This document shows positions 45,600 through 59,466 of a stretch of 64,000 nucleotides of DNA, one piece after another; position 1 is the stretch's first letter; each line of letters starts with the position of its first letter. The DNA is from Cutaneotrichosporon cavernicola. Its lineage: Eukaryota > Basidiomycota > Tremellomycetes > Trichosporonales > Trichosporonaceae. A program made the translations under genes and the position numbers. The notes beneath the pieces are model-generated. The model was not told the DNA's origin. It did no database searches and saw only the letters and a list, made by a program, of their open reading frames with translations. The stretch covers positions 2,480,001 through 2,544,000 of the forward strand of contig NC_083395.1 in NCBI RefSeq assembly GCF_030864355.1, given 5' to 3'.

Positions 45600-45981
45600 T
45601 GTGAGGGGGGTGGAGAGTAACAAGAGTCACCAGAGTGGAGGCTGGACATATTTTGAAAGCGGGGCCTCAATGCGGGCGACAACTGGGACGGAACTTTAAT
45701 GCCACGTGTTGTTATGTATATTGACCAAACGCGGTGGGCCTGTTGAGCTGTCAGTTTCATTCCCTGAAATTGCCAGCGTGTCGTACTGGCTGCTTGAATA
45801 GGGAGCAAGGGAGGGAGGAAGGTAGAAGGTAGACTGCCACCGTGGATGCCGCTCAATGTCGACTGTTGCTTGCTCAACATCGTGTTCTGTTCTTTTCCAT
45901 CCATCCATCCATCTTCACTCACCGTCCTTTCTTCTCCCTTTTTCCCGGCACGGCTACTGACTCCCGTGGAAACTCGCCAAG
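45600..45981. promoter_or_regulatory. Shared DUS3/SEC61 promoter region
   Basis: 382 bases between divergent start codons. Contains a CATCCATCCATCCATC run (45898-45913) and a pyrimidine-rich leader (CTTTCTTCTCCCTTTTTCCC, 45927-45946) just before SEC61. No clear TATA box. Confidence 0.45.
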
Positions 45982-47644
45982 ATGGGTAGTTGTGAGTAGC
46001 TCTCGGTACAGCGACGCACGCCGTAACGCGCCTCTGTACTCTAGACCCCACCCAACACGCAGCGCACGCGCCCATCTCACCTACCTCATGCCTCATGCCT
46101 CATGTCTAACACTAGTCCGACTCCTCGAGCTCGTCCGCCCGTTCATGAGCATCCTCCCAGAGGTTACTGCTCCTGAGCGCAAGGTCACTTTCCAGCACAA
46201 GATTCTGTGGACGGCCACTACACTCCTCATCTTCCTCGTGTGCGCCCAGGTGCCGCTGTACGGCATCATGTCAAGCGACTCGGCCGACCCGCTCTACTGG
46301 ATGCGTGTCATCATGGCCAGTAACCGTGGCACGCTCATGGAGCTCGGTGTCACTCCCGTTGTTACCTCGGGCATGATCATGCAGCTGCTCGCCGGCGCAC
46401 AGCTCATCGAGGTCGACTACAGCCTCAAGGACGACCGCGCCCTCTTCAGCGCTGGTCAGAAGCGTACGCTCCCCACACTGATTGCGCTTACCCAGTCTTT
46501 GCCCTTATTATCGCCCTTGGCCAGGCTACCGTCTACGTCCTCACCGGCCTGTACGGTGCTCCCTCGAGCCTCGGCGCTGGTGTCTGTCTCCTCCTCATCC
46601 TTCAGCTCGTTGCTGCGTCGCTCATTGTCATCCTCCTCGACGAGCTCCTCACCAAGGGCTACGGTCTTGGCTCGGGTATCTCTCTCTTCATCGCCACCAA
46701 CACTTGCGAGTCAATCATCTGGAAGTGCTTCAGCCCCAACACGGTCAACACGGGCCATGGGCCCGAGTTTGAGGGCGCTATCGTCGCTCTCTTCCACCTC
46801 GTCTTCACGATGAACAACAAGACCCGCGCACTCAAGGAGGCCTTCTACCGCGAGCGCCTGCCGAACATGATGAACGTTATTGCGACCGTCATTGTCTTCG
46901 CCGCCGTCATCTACCTCCAGGGCTTCCGCGTCGAGATCCCCATCAAGAGCTCCAAGATGCGCGGCCAGCGCGGCACTTACCCCATCAAGCTGTTCTACAC
47001 CTCCAACATGCCCATTATGCTCGAGTCGGCGCTCACCTCGAACGTCTACCTTGTCTCGCGTATGCTCTATGACCGTTTCCCCGACAACCTCTTTGTTCGC
47101 CTCCTCGGCGTCTGGGAGCCCGTCGAGGAGAGCACCCAGCTCGAGGCCATCTCGGGCATCTCTTACTACATGTCGGCGCCTCACAGCCTCAAGGAGGCCC
47201 TCATCGACCCCTTCCACACTGTCGTCTACCTCACCTTCATTGTCACTGCCTGCGCTATGTTCTCCAAGACGTGGATCGAGGTCTCGGGCTCGGGCCCGCG
47301 CGACGTCGCCAAGCAGCTCAAGGACCAGAGCATGACGCTCGCTGGGCACCGCGACGCCTCGATCTACAAGGAGCTCAAGCGCGTCATCCCCACCGCCGCC
47401 GCGTTTGGCGGTGCTGTCCTTGGTCTCCTCTCGTTCGGTGCCGACATGCTCGGAGCCCTCGGCTCGGGCACCGGTATCCTCATGGCCGTTACCATCATCT
47501 ACGGCTACTTTGAGCTCGGCGTAAAGGAGAACGCTGGCATGGACGCTGCCGGTCTCCAGGACATGCGTGAGTAGAGCTAGAGCACAAATTCGACATGGTG
47601 CCAGCTTTGTCTCCCTCTGCTGTAAGCTGACATCAGTCTTCTAA
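45982..47644 (+). CDS. SEC61: Sec61 alpha, protein-conducting channel of the ER
   Basis: Exons 45982-45991, 46116-46463, 46496-47566 and 47637-47644 give 478 codons, matching the family length. Conserved segments: '[20 protein letters not shown]' (plug/N-term region), '[20 protein letters not shown]', '[20 protein letters not shown]', '[20 protein letters not shown]', '[20 protein letters not shown]', '[20 protein letters not shown]' and '[14 protein letters not shown]'. About ten membrane helices are evident. The first exon is only 10 nt (MGS plus one base) and the last coding exon 8 nt (ending Leu-Phe). The second intron is 32 nt. Co-translational translocation of secretory proteins is its role. 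Confidence 0.97.
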
Positions 47645-47950
47645 GCGCGTCCGCATGCTGCTCACCAGCATCCGCTGGCGGCCGAGCCAGGCCCGCCAGC
47701 AGCCCCCAAATACAAACCACAAACACTAAACCACCCATCGTAGGAAGCTAGAAGGAGGAAGAAGCGATTGCAGAACACTGCAGATGGAGCGCGAGAGAGA
47801 AGGGAGGCGTGGCAGGAGCCAAAAGTCTGGCCGCAGTTTGGCCGACTCGCATCTATCCTATTCTTGTCATATCCATGCAAGCGTGTGGCATTGAGCGCGA
47901 TATACAAATGTGGTGTGTTGTGGTGGTCTACATGCGTCTCCTACTCGTAT
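47645..47950. other. Convergent intergenic region
   Basis: 306 bases between the SEC61 and RTR1 3' ends. No gene or repeat seen. Confidence 0.4.
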
Positions 47951-49254
47951 CTACTGACCAGATGCCGCGGCTGGTGTGCTTTGCTCCGCTGTGCCCTCGC
48001 TGTCCTGCATCAACTTGCGCGACTCGGCGGCAACGGCGAAAAGCGCGTCGACCTCGGGCCCAGATCCCCACCCCATAGCCTTGGCCCACTCCTCCTCTTC
48101 CTCTTCGCTGTCGTCGCTGGGCTCAACGACGGCCATCTTGCGCGACGCATTGATCACGCTCGTAGCGAGGCCCGCGTGTTCAGTGGAGAGGAGGGACGAG
48201 CCAGCGCGACGCGACACGGCGGCACTGTTCGCGAGCTCCTCTTTCGATAACAGAGACGAGTTCTTCGAGAACAGAGGCGAGGACACCTGCACCTCCCCAC
48301 CGGGAAGGGGGAGTGGGAGGCCAGCCAGTTGGCCTGATCCGCTAACGGCCACTGGGACACCCGGTAGGACAGGGAGGCTGGGAACATTAAGTCGAGGCGC
48401 CGCTGGTGGCGTCTTGGGCGTTGCGCGCTCGACAATTGTCAGCCCCGCGAGGAGTGCGCCCACTCCCGTCTCCTCCTTCTTCTCCTCCTCCTCTTCCTCC
48501 TCCTCTCTCTTCTTCTTCTCCTCTTCTCGCTTGACCCAACTCATCACATCTCCCTTCTTGCCGCCCCACACCACCTCTCCGTTATCCTCCTTCTCCTCCA
48601 ACAAGGTGACCTTTTCACCTGGGCCTAGCCAGGCGGCAGCCGTCCCCAATTGTTGCAGAACATACCATGACCGAGCAGCACATTTCCGGCCGCAGAACGC
48701 CTGGTCGTCATTACCGTCCTTCTCGGTAATGGTGCGTGATGCGGTTGAGACGACGAATCGCTTGCCGCTCCGATACGCGGCGGCGGGGCCTCGGCCGCAG
48801 GGCGTGTACGCGCACAGACCATTGAGGTGGCGCTCGTGTTGTACTTCGAGATACGATGCGCAGTGGAGGTATGAGAGCTGGTGTTAGGCTGGATAGAGAG
48901 GAAACTCACAGCCTTGACAAACGTGTCGCGATCCAACACCTGTTCCATAGCGCGGTCGGCCCATTTCTCAGCCCGGCGCGCATACTGGACGCGCTTCTCG
49001 AATGCTCTCCGGAGCTCGGCCTTGTCTCCCGCCCCCGCCTCAGCTTCAGACGCCTCGGTGACGCGCAACGTCATCGGCTGTTTGAGGGTGCGGCTGGGTG
49101 GCGGGGGAGATTGCTTGAGGGTGCGGCTGGGTGGGGGGGGAGATGGCTTGGATGCGGGTGGGAGAGGTTGCTTGGATGGCGACCTGGACGGCGGTCGACG
49201 TGGGCGCGGCGGCTGTGCGCCGGCCGGCACGGCCGAGGTTGAGGCTGGGTCCAT
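47951..49254 (-). CDS. RTR1: Rtr1/RPAP2-type RNA polymerase II CTD phosphatase
   Basis: Exons 49254-48910 and 48877-47951 join across a 32-nt GTGAGT...CTAACACCAG intron to 423 codons. The N-terminus is Pro/Ser-rich with repeats 'PPPPSRTLKQ'. A helix follows ('LRRAFEKRVQYARRAEKWAD', 'AMEQVLDRDTFVKA'), then the Rtr1-type zinc domain: 'LSYLHCASYLEVQHERHLNG', 'LCAYTPCG' (C-x4-C) and 'AFCGRKCAARSWYVLQQL' (C-x3-C). The C-terminal half has an acidic-basic coiled stretch (EEEKKKREEEEEEEEKKEE-like) and a Ser/acidic tail. Rtr1/RPAP2 dephosphorylates the Pol II CTD and assists nuclear import of the polymerase. The HLNGLCGYPxC-like and FCSxxC patterns are diagnostic. The overall layout is longer at both ends than yeast Rtr1. 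Confidence 0.87.
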
Positions 49255-49264
49255 CGTGTCGGGG

Positions 49265-49425
49265 ATGCTGGTCGGTGGATGTTGGTTGATGGATGCTGGT
49301 TGGTGGCTGTTGGTGGATGTTGATGGATGTTGGTGGATGTGGGTGGCTGTTGATAAATGTTGGTCGATGTTGGTGGATGCTGGCTGGTGGCTGTTGGTGG
49401 ATGTTGATGGATGCTGGTTGATAGA
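49265..49425. repeat. Degenerate minisatellite (TGTTGGTGGATG-like units)
   Basis: About 160 bases of imperfect tandem units built from GGATGTTGG, GGATGCTGG and GTGGCTGTTGG, starting ten bases upstream of the RTR1 ATG, so within its 5' leader or promoter. On the RTR1 strand it would read as repeated CCAACATCCAC. It is open in one frame, but there is no reason to think it is translated. Confidence 0.75.
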
Positions 49426-50036
49426 GTCGGATCTGATGTTGATGAACAGTGCTAGGCAGGTTGGTGGCAAGTCACGTAGAGTCAGCCAGGCACGGCACCA
49501 TCCCCGAGTCCCGCTCAGTAGGCGTGCAGAGTGGGGCGCCTGAGTGGCTGAGACAAGCCTGTCGGGTCTATTGATCGGCTATGGAGCCGGGTAGTCACCC
49601 ATTCACCATTCACGATTCAAGTGAGATAAAACTAAGACAGTCTCAGCTCGCCGTAGCGTATCAGCAGTGTCGATTTGGTGAGTGGCAATTGGCTGCGTGA
49701 ATCGATCACTGATCGAGCATCACAATACAGTGACAGGGTGGTCGCAGGGTACAAGACCAGTCAAGGTTTGCGAGGACGCTAGGTTGGACAGAGAGCAGAG
49801 AAAACACCAGCAGACGCTCGGCCTCGGCCACTGCACCTCGGCGTAATGAATTGTCCATGCATGGCAGTGGTACATTATGAGACAACTAGATGGGTCGTGT
49901 CGTAACAGACATTAGGCGGCCTGCCGGTATCCACCCTAGGCACTAGGCTAGGTGTGGCGGGTCGGGGCCGGTACATGATGTGGTTGGTAGTCGTTGATGC
50001 GATGCGTACAGATGCGTTCTATGCGGTGCGGTATGT
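49426..50036. other. Intergenic, no gene seen
   Basis: About 610 bases beyond the minisatellite. No coding frame with protein-like content and no RNA gene recognised. Confidence 0.35.
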
Positions 50037-51220
50037 TCAGTCCTCGAGCGCGTGGCGGATCATGGCGCGACGCGTTTTGATGCTCACGGCGCGGTCGGCG
50101 TCAGTGACGGCGCGCTGGATGCGGATGCTCGCGTCGACTATTTGCTCGAGCACACGTCCGTCAATGACACCGCGGTCAAAGAGGCGCACCAGCTCGCCGT
50201 CCGTGATGCTGTCATACTCGTGGGGCTCGAGCAGGAACAGGTCCGAGTACTGAGTGCTCATCCACGCAGCCGACCCGTAGCAGTTGGACCACGCCGACTG
50301 GACCGAAGTCGGTTGGTAGAGCTCGCCGTGCATTCGCTCGTCGGGAGTGACGGGCGCCGAGTCGAGAGGCACTGCACCGTGCTTGTTTCGCAGACCGAGA
50401 GCGTCGCTCGACATGGTGTGCGGGAGCAGTGCGCGGCGCTCGGCCCGGTGCCGCACCGGTCCGGGTTGAGGGCGGCATGGCAAGGCTGGCTCAGACGCGA
50501 GATGCACGTCGTCGTTGGGACCAGCAGGGCCAATGTTGATCTGCGCAGGTGACGCAACCTTGGGCTGTGGGTCAGTGACGTACAATCAAAGGTCATGGCG
50601 TGATGCGAGATCGAACCGAGCCAGGGAAGTCGAGAACTTCGCTCCCCAGCTCGGGTCCAAATTCCCCATTCCTGCCAAGTGGAGGCCAAGCGCAGCCAAG
50701 CAGCGGTCCGCTGGTCCCGAACTTGGGCCCTTGCCTCCCTTTTGTTGCGACTCACAGTGACAGGCAGCGACTTGAGATCAGCGCCTCGGCCACCTCCGGA
50801 CGGTGGCGACGATGGAGTCCGCGACGCGCTCCGCGATCGCTGGCGGCGCCTCACCCCCATTTCAGGCATCATGGACGGTGGTTCAGACTGAAAAATGTCA
50901 GCTACGGAATAAATGTCAAGACTCACAGTGCAACGGCTGAAGCCTGGCGAAAGTGATGGGGAGAGGCCAGGGGCGGCGTCGACGTCGAAAAAGAATCGAG
51001 AGGACCAGGGCGTGCTGGGTGCGCCGGACGAGGCGCTCATTGTCGGGGACGGGGGGTGGAGTACGTTCTCGATCTCGAGGGTTGGGTCTGGCGAAAGGAT
51101 GAGAGGACGAAGAGGTGTGGATTGGTTAGGGAGGGCTGCTGGCGCCGAGGAAACCGATGCGAGAACGGAGGAACCACCGCCTGCGGTGTGTGGTACGGAC
51201 GAGAACTGCGCGACGGGCAT
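50037..51220 (-). CDS. Unknown Ser/Pro-rich protein with conserved-looking C-terminus
   Basis: Exons 51220-50927, 50887-50756 and 50564-50037 join in phase 0 to 317 codons. The start could also be a later Met ('MSASSGAPSTPWSSRFFFD'). The N-terminal part is disordered with 'RRRQRSRSASRTPSS', an SR-like basic stretch that may be a phosphorylation-controlled or nuclear-targeting segment. The C-terminal part is ordered: 'GELYQPTSVQSAWSNCYGSA', 'MSTQYSDLFLLEPHEYDSI', 'LVRLFDRGVIDGRVLEQIVD' and 'RRAMIRHALED'. No known domain recognised. A long GA/CT-rich leader and a 3.3-kb upstream gap suggest complex regulation. Confidence 0.65.
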
Positions 51221-54200
51221 AGCCCGAGGGCTTGGAACGACAAATCTAGCCGTTCGTTGGTTGCGGCTGCCGTTGAGACGGTCACTTTTGTGCGGCTCCG
51301 GGGGGTATGGGCGGCAAGGGGGCTGTGGGAGGGCTGTTGGCCTGAATGGCGGGCGGGTGGGTTTATGATAGCGCCGGCGACGCGGAAAGAATGGCGACGG
51401 AGGATGGCGGGAAGGAAGATGGAGATGAGGAGGAGGAGGGGAGATGAGGTGGAGGACGGAGAAGAGATGGGGAAGGAGGAGGTGGATCGGTGGAATAAGA
51501 TGGAGTGTGGGAGTTGGAGAGGAAGGTGATGGTAGTTGTGTGCAGGTGATGGTAGGTAGTTTGTTGGGCTGTTGTCAACTGGAATGGGCCTGTCTGGCTT
51601 GTCTGGCTTGGGCAATGAGACAAGGGGGGATACGGTACGAGGGTTGTTGAGCGATGGGGTCAATGAGAGTCTAGTCAAAGGCCCGGCCTCGAGGCTCGTA
51701 GGAGCAAGAGAAGCAAGAGTAAGGAGTAAGGAGGAAGGAAAGAACCAAGGACCAAGGACCAAGGCAAACCCTAGGGCCAGAGGAATGGCCAAGGTTGGAC
51801 GAAATGAGTATCTGGATGAGCGGGGCGGCAACATGGAGCGGAGTTCCTCTTTCCTCCCACTCTGGGCTCTGGGCTATGGGCCATGGACCATGGCCATCCG
51901 TTTCCAGGATTCAATCTTGTCGTCGTGCTGGTCACCTCGCGCCCTTATGCCTTGTTGGGGTTTGTCTGCGTGTGCCGTGCCGTGCCATGACGGCTGTGGG
52001 CTTTGGCCTGGGCGTGTATGTCTCGGCCTAGTCTTCTTGGTAGCTTGCTTGAATACAGAGTCCAGACTTTGATGGCCAGACCGCGTATCCGGCCACGTCC
52101 GAGCCAACTAGTCAGGGTCTATTGCATCAAGTTGGCACGATTGTATCCTTGATCCCCTGAAAAACAGGGACGACTGGAATCTGGACTCTTGGTCTGCTCT
52201 CATGCTCTGGTGACCTGATTCTATAGCTCTAAAGATGAAAAGCGGCGAGTGTGCCTCAATCACTCGCCTACAACTCTGCCAGCGGGTCGCGACATCCCCC
52301 TGATCCCCTGAGCTATGACTTGTGCTCCAACTACGCCCCTACAAGCTGCAAGCTGGCCGGTGGAGGTTCAAGGGCGGGGGGTTGTAACAAGCTGGATATG
52401 GCCAATAAGAAATCACCCTTTCCCTGATGAATAGGTGATTCTTCCGATCCTCAGTGAAAGAGTCATGAGGACTTACGTGCCAGCGTGCCCGTGAATGCCG
52501 TTGGAATTTCGGAATCCTCCCACCCCCATGTTCGTGCGCTCTGGCCCCCCAATGGCCTGATCTGGACTCTACATGCCGATCGGCAGGCCATTCTGATAAA
52601 TCCCATCAGTCCATCAGCCCAACACGCACAAGTCCCTGGGGCTACACATCTGGGGCTCTTACACCCTCTTACCAAACTTGGGCCTATGTCATCCGTTGCT
52701 ATTTTTTCACGCGACCAATCTGTCCTCGGAACCACAGTGCCAAATCTGATCGCGAAATCCCTTCATCTGCATAGCCTGTCCTTGATCATTCTTACAAGGC
52801 TGGGTTGAATTGCATCTGGCCATATCATGCCCATGCCCGCCCGTGCTGCGCGACGATGGCGGGAAGACGGGTCAAGCAAAGCCAAGCTTTTTTTGCGCCG
52901 TGTCAAAAGGCGCCCGCGGCTTGGCCATTCGGATGGGTGGGGCGGACTAGGGGGGCGGGGGGGGCCAAGCGGGCTAAGCGGGAGATGCTACATGAGTTCG
53001 GAGATTCAATTGGGAGCGGGACCAGCGGCCCTGGTTCTGACTCCAGTGAACCTGTGTCGAGGCACGGGCAGGAGCTTTTCCAGTATAACATGGGCAAGTA
53101 GTTACTGTAATGACTGTAGAAGCGGCCAAAGTAGCGTCAAGGAGGCGCAGGGTCTGAATTAGAATACTTGCAATATTAAAGGATAATGTATTAAGGCGAA
53201 ACCTTGGTGTATTTCCATTTCCGGGGTCACAGTCTCGCTTACCGCTAACAAAGCGTATGAACGCCGCAGCGATCCGCACCAGCCTCACATGCCGGAGTAT
53301 GATGGCTTCAAGCCACGCCGACGGTCGGCGGGCGACGGTGCCCTCCTCGGCAGCGTACTATATACCATGGCTCCAGTTCCAGAATTGGACTTGACCTCGA
53401 TCTCGACCGCGCATGAATGTCATTTCGCATGAACAGCATGAACTTGCTATGCTGCTCAAATAGATCATGCCTCACGCCTCGTATAGCCCATAGCCAAGCC
53501 TCGGCCAGGCCGTGCCTTTCATGTCTGGACTACTAGGCAACCAAGCGAGTGACGCACGAATCCAACATTCCTACGTGCTCCGCTCTACCGTCGTTGAGGG
53601 GGACGACGGGACGAGGGGATAAGGAACCGAGGAACCAAGGAACCGAGGAATCGGAGGCAACTGGATCAGCTGGATCAGCTGATCCCGTTGGAACTGCATA
53701 GCTAGTTACAACGGCCAACGGCGGCCCGAAGCCCCGTCGCCATCGCGACCGGGCCGAGTTGGCCTAAAACATGATTTGTTTTGGGCTTCACAGTGAGAGG
53801 TGAAACCGACTGTTCACTGTGAACTGTAAATGTCCCGCTGCTGGCCTGGAACACTTCACGTACGCCTGATCGACGAGGAATGACTATGGCGCCGTAAATA
53901 TCGGGACAGAGTGGTGGGAAGACAGCCACTCGCGTCCAAGAGACACTCCGAGACGCCGGAGTGTAAGGGGTTGGAGTGTGGGGTCGGAGTGTGGGGTGGA
54001 AGTGTGGGGTTGGGTGAGGGCTTGGGTGAGGGGTGGGAGGGGGTAGGGAGGGTGGGGTTGTTGGGACGAGAGGCGTGGCAAATGTCGTTGCGATGGTTCC
54101 TGCGGGACGTGAGACTCGACACGTCGAGTGCAGATGAGCTGTGCTCATGTGTCGCAAGCGTCGACGGTGGGTGCCACGTTAAGCGTCCACCATCCTACGT

Positions 54201-54542
54201 GTACAGCAGAACCAGACACCCTACAGCTACAGTCCACGCCTGCATAGACGTGTTATGGACATTCTCGACGTCCGACGTTCCAATGCACCGCTTTTCAAGG
54301 TCGTGGTTGTGTCGTCGAGTCTGGATGATGGCGGCGGCATTAATGACAGAGCCGAACAACGCTGGACCAAGCGGATGTGCGAGAATGAGAGTGGGGCAGG
54401 CCGCCCGACAGTCCACCCCACGTGCTCCTCTGAGATAGGCGCTTGGCCAATCTTTGTGCCTCCTTATTCAAAATCGGCGCGCCAAATCTCCGACTTTCTT
54501 TCGTCGAGCTCGCCGCCAGAGCTCATCATCTATCCACCAACA
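51221..54542. other. 3.3-kb gene-poor region between divergent genes
   Basis: No gene found. 51380-51490 is a polypurine tract (GGAGGATGGCGGGAAGGAAG and similar). Short direct words follow: ACCAAGGACCAAGGACCAAGG (51746-51766), GGGCTCTGGGCTATGGGCCATGGACCATGG (51863-51892) and GGAACCGAGGAACCAAGGAACCGAGGAA (53623-53650). A TATATACC (53361-53368) and several short frames are present, but none has protein-like composition. Confidence 0.4.
53961..54060. repeat. G-rich GTGTGGGGT repeat tract
   Basis: About 100 bases of imperfect GTGTGGGGT and GGGTGAGGG units, with many runs of three to five G on the plus strand. Such a tract could form G-quadruplexes. About 480 bases upstream of the mL41 start. Confidence 0.6.
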
Positions 54543-55101
54543 ATGAGGCCAACAAGCTCCCTCCGCGGCGCATCCCGCCTTCCGCTCACGACCAAGCGCG
54601 CCAACAAGGACTTTTACAAGGGCACGCGCCAGTCGTTCGTCCCCGGCGGAGGACACCGCACTGGCCCGCCGGGGAAACATGTCGTGGATGGCAAGGCAAA
54701 GTACCGTGTCTTGGATGACGAGGTGCGATACTATGTCGGGCCTGGAATTGAGGCGTTGGAAAAGACCAGCGTGAGTGGGGGAAAAGAGGAGAGATACTCG
54801 TTGCTAATACCAGCTCAAACCCTATGTCGCAGCACACACGCCGCTCGCACAGAACGCGGCCAAGATGCCGCCGTTTGCGCCAAAGCCGGCAAAGCATCTC
54901 GGTATCGCGGGCCGCAAGGCGTGGAGCAAGGCGTATGCCGAGCTGGGCGTCAATGACCGCGCGGCGCTTATTCAGGACGCGCGCAGGAACTGGTTCCACG
55001 CGCTGAGCACCGAGTTTGGCCCCAAGACAAAGGCACCCAAGGAGAACAAGGCCGTCTCGGGACCGGCAGAGCCAGTTGAGGGCGAGGCAACCAAGGCATA
55101 G
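54543..55101 (+). CDS. MRPL27: Mitochondrial large-ribosomal-subunit protein mL41
   Basis: Exons 54543-54770 and 54814-55101 join across a 43-nt GTGAGT...CTAATACCAG intron to 171 codons. The basic N-terminus 'MRPTSSLRGASRLPLTTKRA' serves as mitochondrial presequence. The family core 'KRANKDFYKGTRQS', then 'GKHVVDGKAKYRVLDDEVRY' and 'LKPYVAAHTPL', follows the mL41 (yeast Mrpl27) pattern of KR.NK.(F/Y)YKG, G.H and V..Y..P. The C-terminal extension ('GIAGRKAWSKAYAELGVNDR') is typical of fungal members. It acts in the mitochondrial ribosome near the polypeptide exit side. Confidence 0.85.
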
Positions 55102-55251
55102 AGCATGTACACATCACTTCTGAGGGAGAGCAAGGCGGGACAAGGACGGGTTTGGATCACTGACGAGCCCAAGCCCGAGCCTGGCGAGCTCATGATCCAC
55201 AATCGCCACCTACTTCGGCCAATCCACGATGCATATTACAATATCTATCAC

Positions 55252-57644
<2,393 letters not shown>

Positions 57645-58755
57645 GGTGCTCGGTCTGCCGTAGTCGATGAGGGAGGGTTGAGCAGAGTCGAGGACGGGTT
57701 GCTCTTTGACGTGGAGAGTCGAGTTGGGCAGCGAGTTCGCGTGGTGCTGTTGAGGGCCGCGTTGGCACATCGTCACCGAGAGCGGGACCAAATTCGTTCA
57801 ATAAGGCGTCGTTCCTCGACCGGATGTCAAACAGCCGATACCGTAGCGCATGTTCGACCCGCAGCCGCGAGTAGACTTTTGCGCCCCTCAGAACTCTTGC
57901 TACCAGCAGGAAATATCAGACCCAGAGTAGAAAGGGGGCACCCGTTGTCCATCCGACTCAAAGTATTCGACTTTTTCCCAAAGTTTGGGATAAGCTGTTC
58001 ATCCAAGGATTTGGTGGACGGCGGAGTACGAAGAGCGGCGCCAGTTGCTCGTGCCCTGCAGATGGGGTGAGCCAACCCAACCTGCCCAGATCGGCAGTGG
58101 GAGGTGCAATGCCACAAGGTGACGAACGTCTGTGAGGCACGCATTTACTGGGGCACAATCCCGTTGTCACTCCGTCATGCAGAGCCCGTGATTATCGCTC
58201 TTGTCGGCAAAGCGGATCCGAACATGGATACTGGTGTGGCAAGAACTCCCTTCCGTCCATCTTGTCGACTTCTTACCATACGCCACTCACTCCGGCGGCA
58301 TTCATACTCACTCTCAGAACAATTGAATCCATTTGGAACTGCACCTAACTCTCGCGGCCATTGCGGCACAATTCATGAGACATTGATTTTGAATTTGTTC
58401 ACGACAGAATGGAAATCCGGCATGGTGGCGCAGCGCATTCATTCATCACAAAGGCTACTAGCCCAAAAGTTGCGAGCGCGAGCGACCGTCTTGGATGTTT
58501 CTCTTCCCAATTCTATATCTCTTCCTGATTAGGAAGGGCTGTGCACAACCCGACGGCCGAGGGTTTGCAAACCAGCTAACAAGACACACGACTCGATTCA
58601 AGCCATGGCAATATGTCCATCGCTGTACCCGTGTCTCCTTTCGCGGCACTTATAAGCTGCGGCACATTTTTTCCTCATCTAACTCATCCACCGTCTCGCC
58701 CCGTGAAGAAAAGATTTACCGCGCACATCCGAAACCTCATACTGTAAGAAGCAGT
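57645..58755. promoter_or_regulatory. Divergent SEC23/58756-gene intergenic region
   Basis: 1.1 kb. A TATAAG element at 58651-58656 lies 100 bases before the rightward start codon. No other gene seen. Confidence 0.4.
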
Positions 58756-59172
58756 ATGGCACCCATTCGCTCCTCCACCCGTCGCCCCACCCCAATCCTC
58801 ACGACTCTCCGCCAGGCCACCCGTCCTCAGCCCGCCACACGCCCGTCGGCTGCGACTTACCGCATCAAACCTACGCTGGTGCTTGCCTACCCGGCACTCG
58901 AGGAGGCGGATGACGAGAAGAAAATCAAGACCGAGGCCCATAGAACGGAGCACGACGAAGCAAACCATGTGGATAGCGACGGTAACCCTTGCCATTGCCG
59001 TGTCTGGCGCTTGGATGAGACCGGACAGCGTCGCATTGTATCGACAACTATGGGCAAAGTAGCTGCAGAAATGGCGCAGAGCGAGGCGGCTGAACGCGCG
59101 GGGCGCATTGGGGAGGACAAGGACAAGGACAAGGCGTCCAAGTCGGCAGCGAAGCAAAACGGCATTGAGTAG
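58756..59172 (+). CDS. Small unknown protein, 138 residues
   Basis: Single-exon frame starting 'MAPIRSSTRRPTPILTTLRQ', with Arg/Thr/Pro-rich N-terminus that could target mitochondria, a middle part 'TLVLAYPALEEADDEKKIK' and 'NPCHCRVWRLDETGQRRIVS', and a Lys/Asp-rich helical tail ('GEDKDKDKASKSAAKQ'). A TATA-like element 100 bases upstream and absence of internal stops support a gene. No family recognised. The two adjacent Cys residues (C-H-C) are its only cysteines, so metal binding is conceivable but not shown. Confidence 0.55.
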   Translation: MAPIRSSTRRPTPILTTLRQATRPQPATRPSAATYRIKPTLVLAYPALEEADDEKKIKTEAHRTEHDEANHVDSDGNPCHCRVWRLDETGQRRIVSTTMGKVAAEMAQSEAAERAGRIGEDKDKDKASKSAAKQNGIE

Positions 59173-59466
59173 GCAGCGCAACTTGCGCTCTCGATCGGCC
59201 GAGGAGGAGATCGACATGTCTTCTGAATCACCAGTTGGCCAGAGTCGCCGTGAAAGTTTAAAGGTGATCAGTTTGGACTAAGGGGGAGACGCGAATCCAC
59301 ACGCGAGAATCCCAGTGCCCCAGGATTCTTGCCTGCCATGCTATATACCTGCAATCTTGCGTTTCAATTACAGTATAATCGTGAGATGTATTTGTTAATG
59401 TACTGTATGTTATGATGAGTGGCAATGTACATATAAATTCATGAGCTGTGATTACACAAGACTAGA
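59173..59466. other. Intergenic, no gene seen
   Basis: About 290 bases, A/T-rich in the second half (59380-59450). Probable 3' ends of both neighbours. Confidence 0.35.

Noticed and set aside
51037..51834. Long Pro/Ser/Leu-rich frame on the minus strand
   Set aside because: It overlaps the supported three-exon gene in another frame. The composition is that of a pyrimidine-rich leader rather than a protein.
53702..54157. Minus-strand frame rich in Pro/Thr/His
   Set aside because: It is simply the translation of the G-rich repeat tract.
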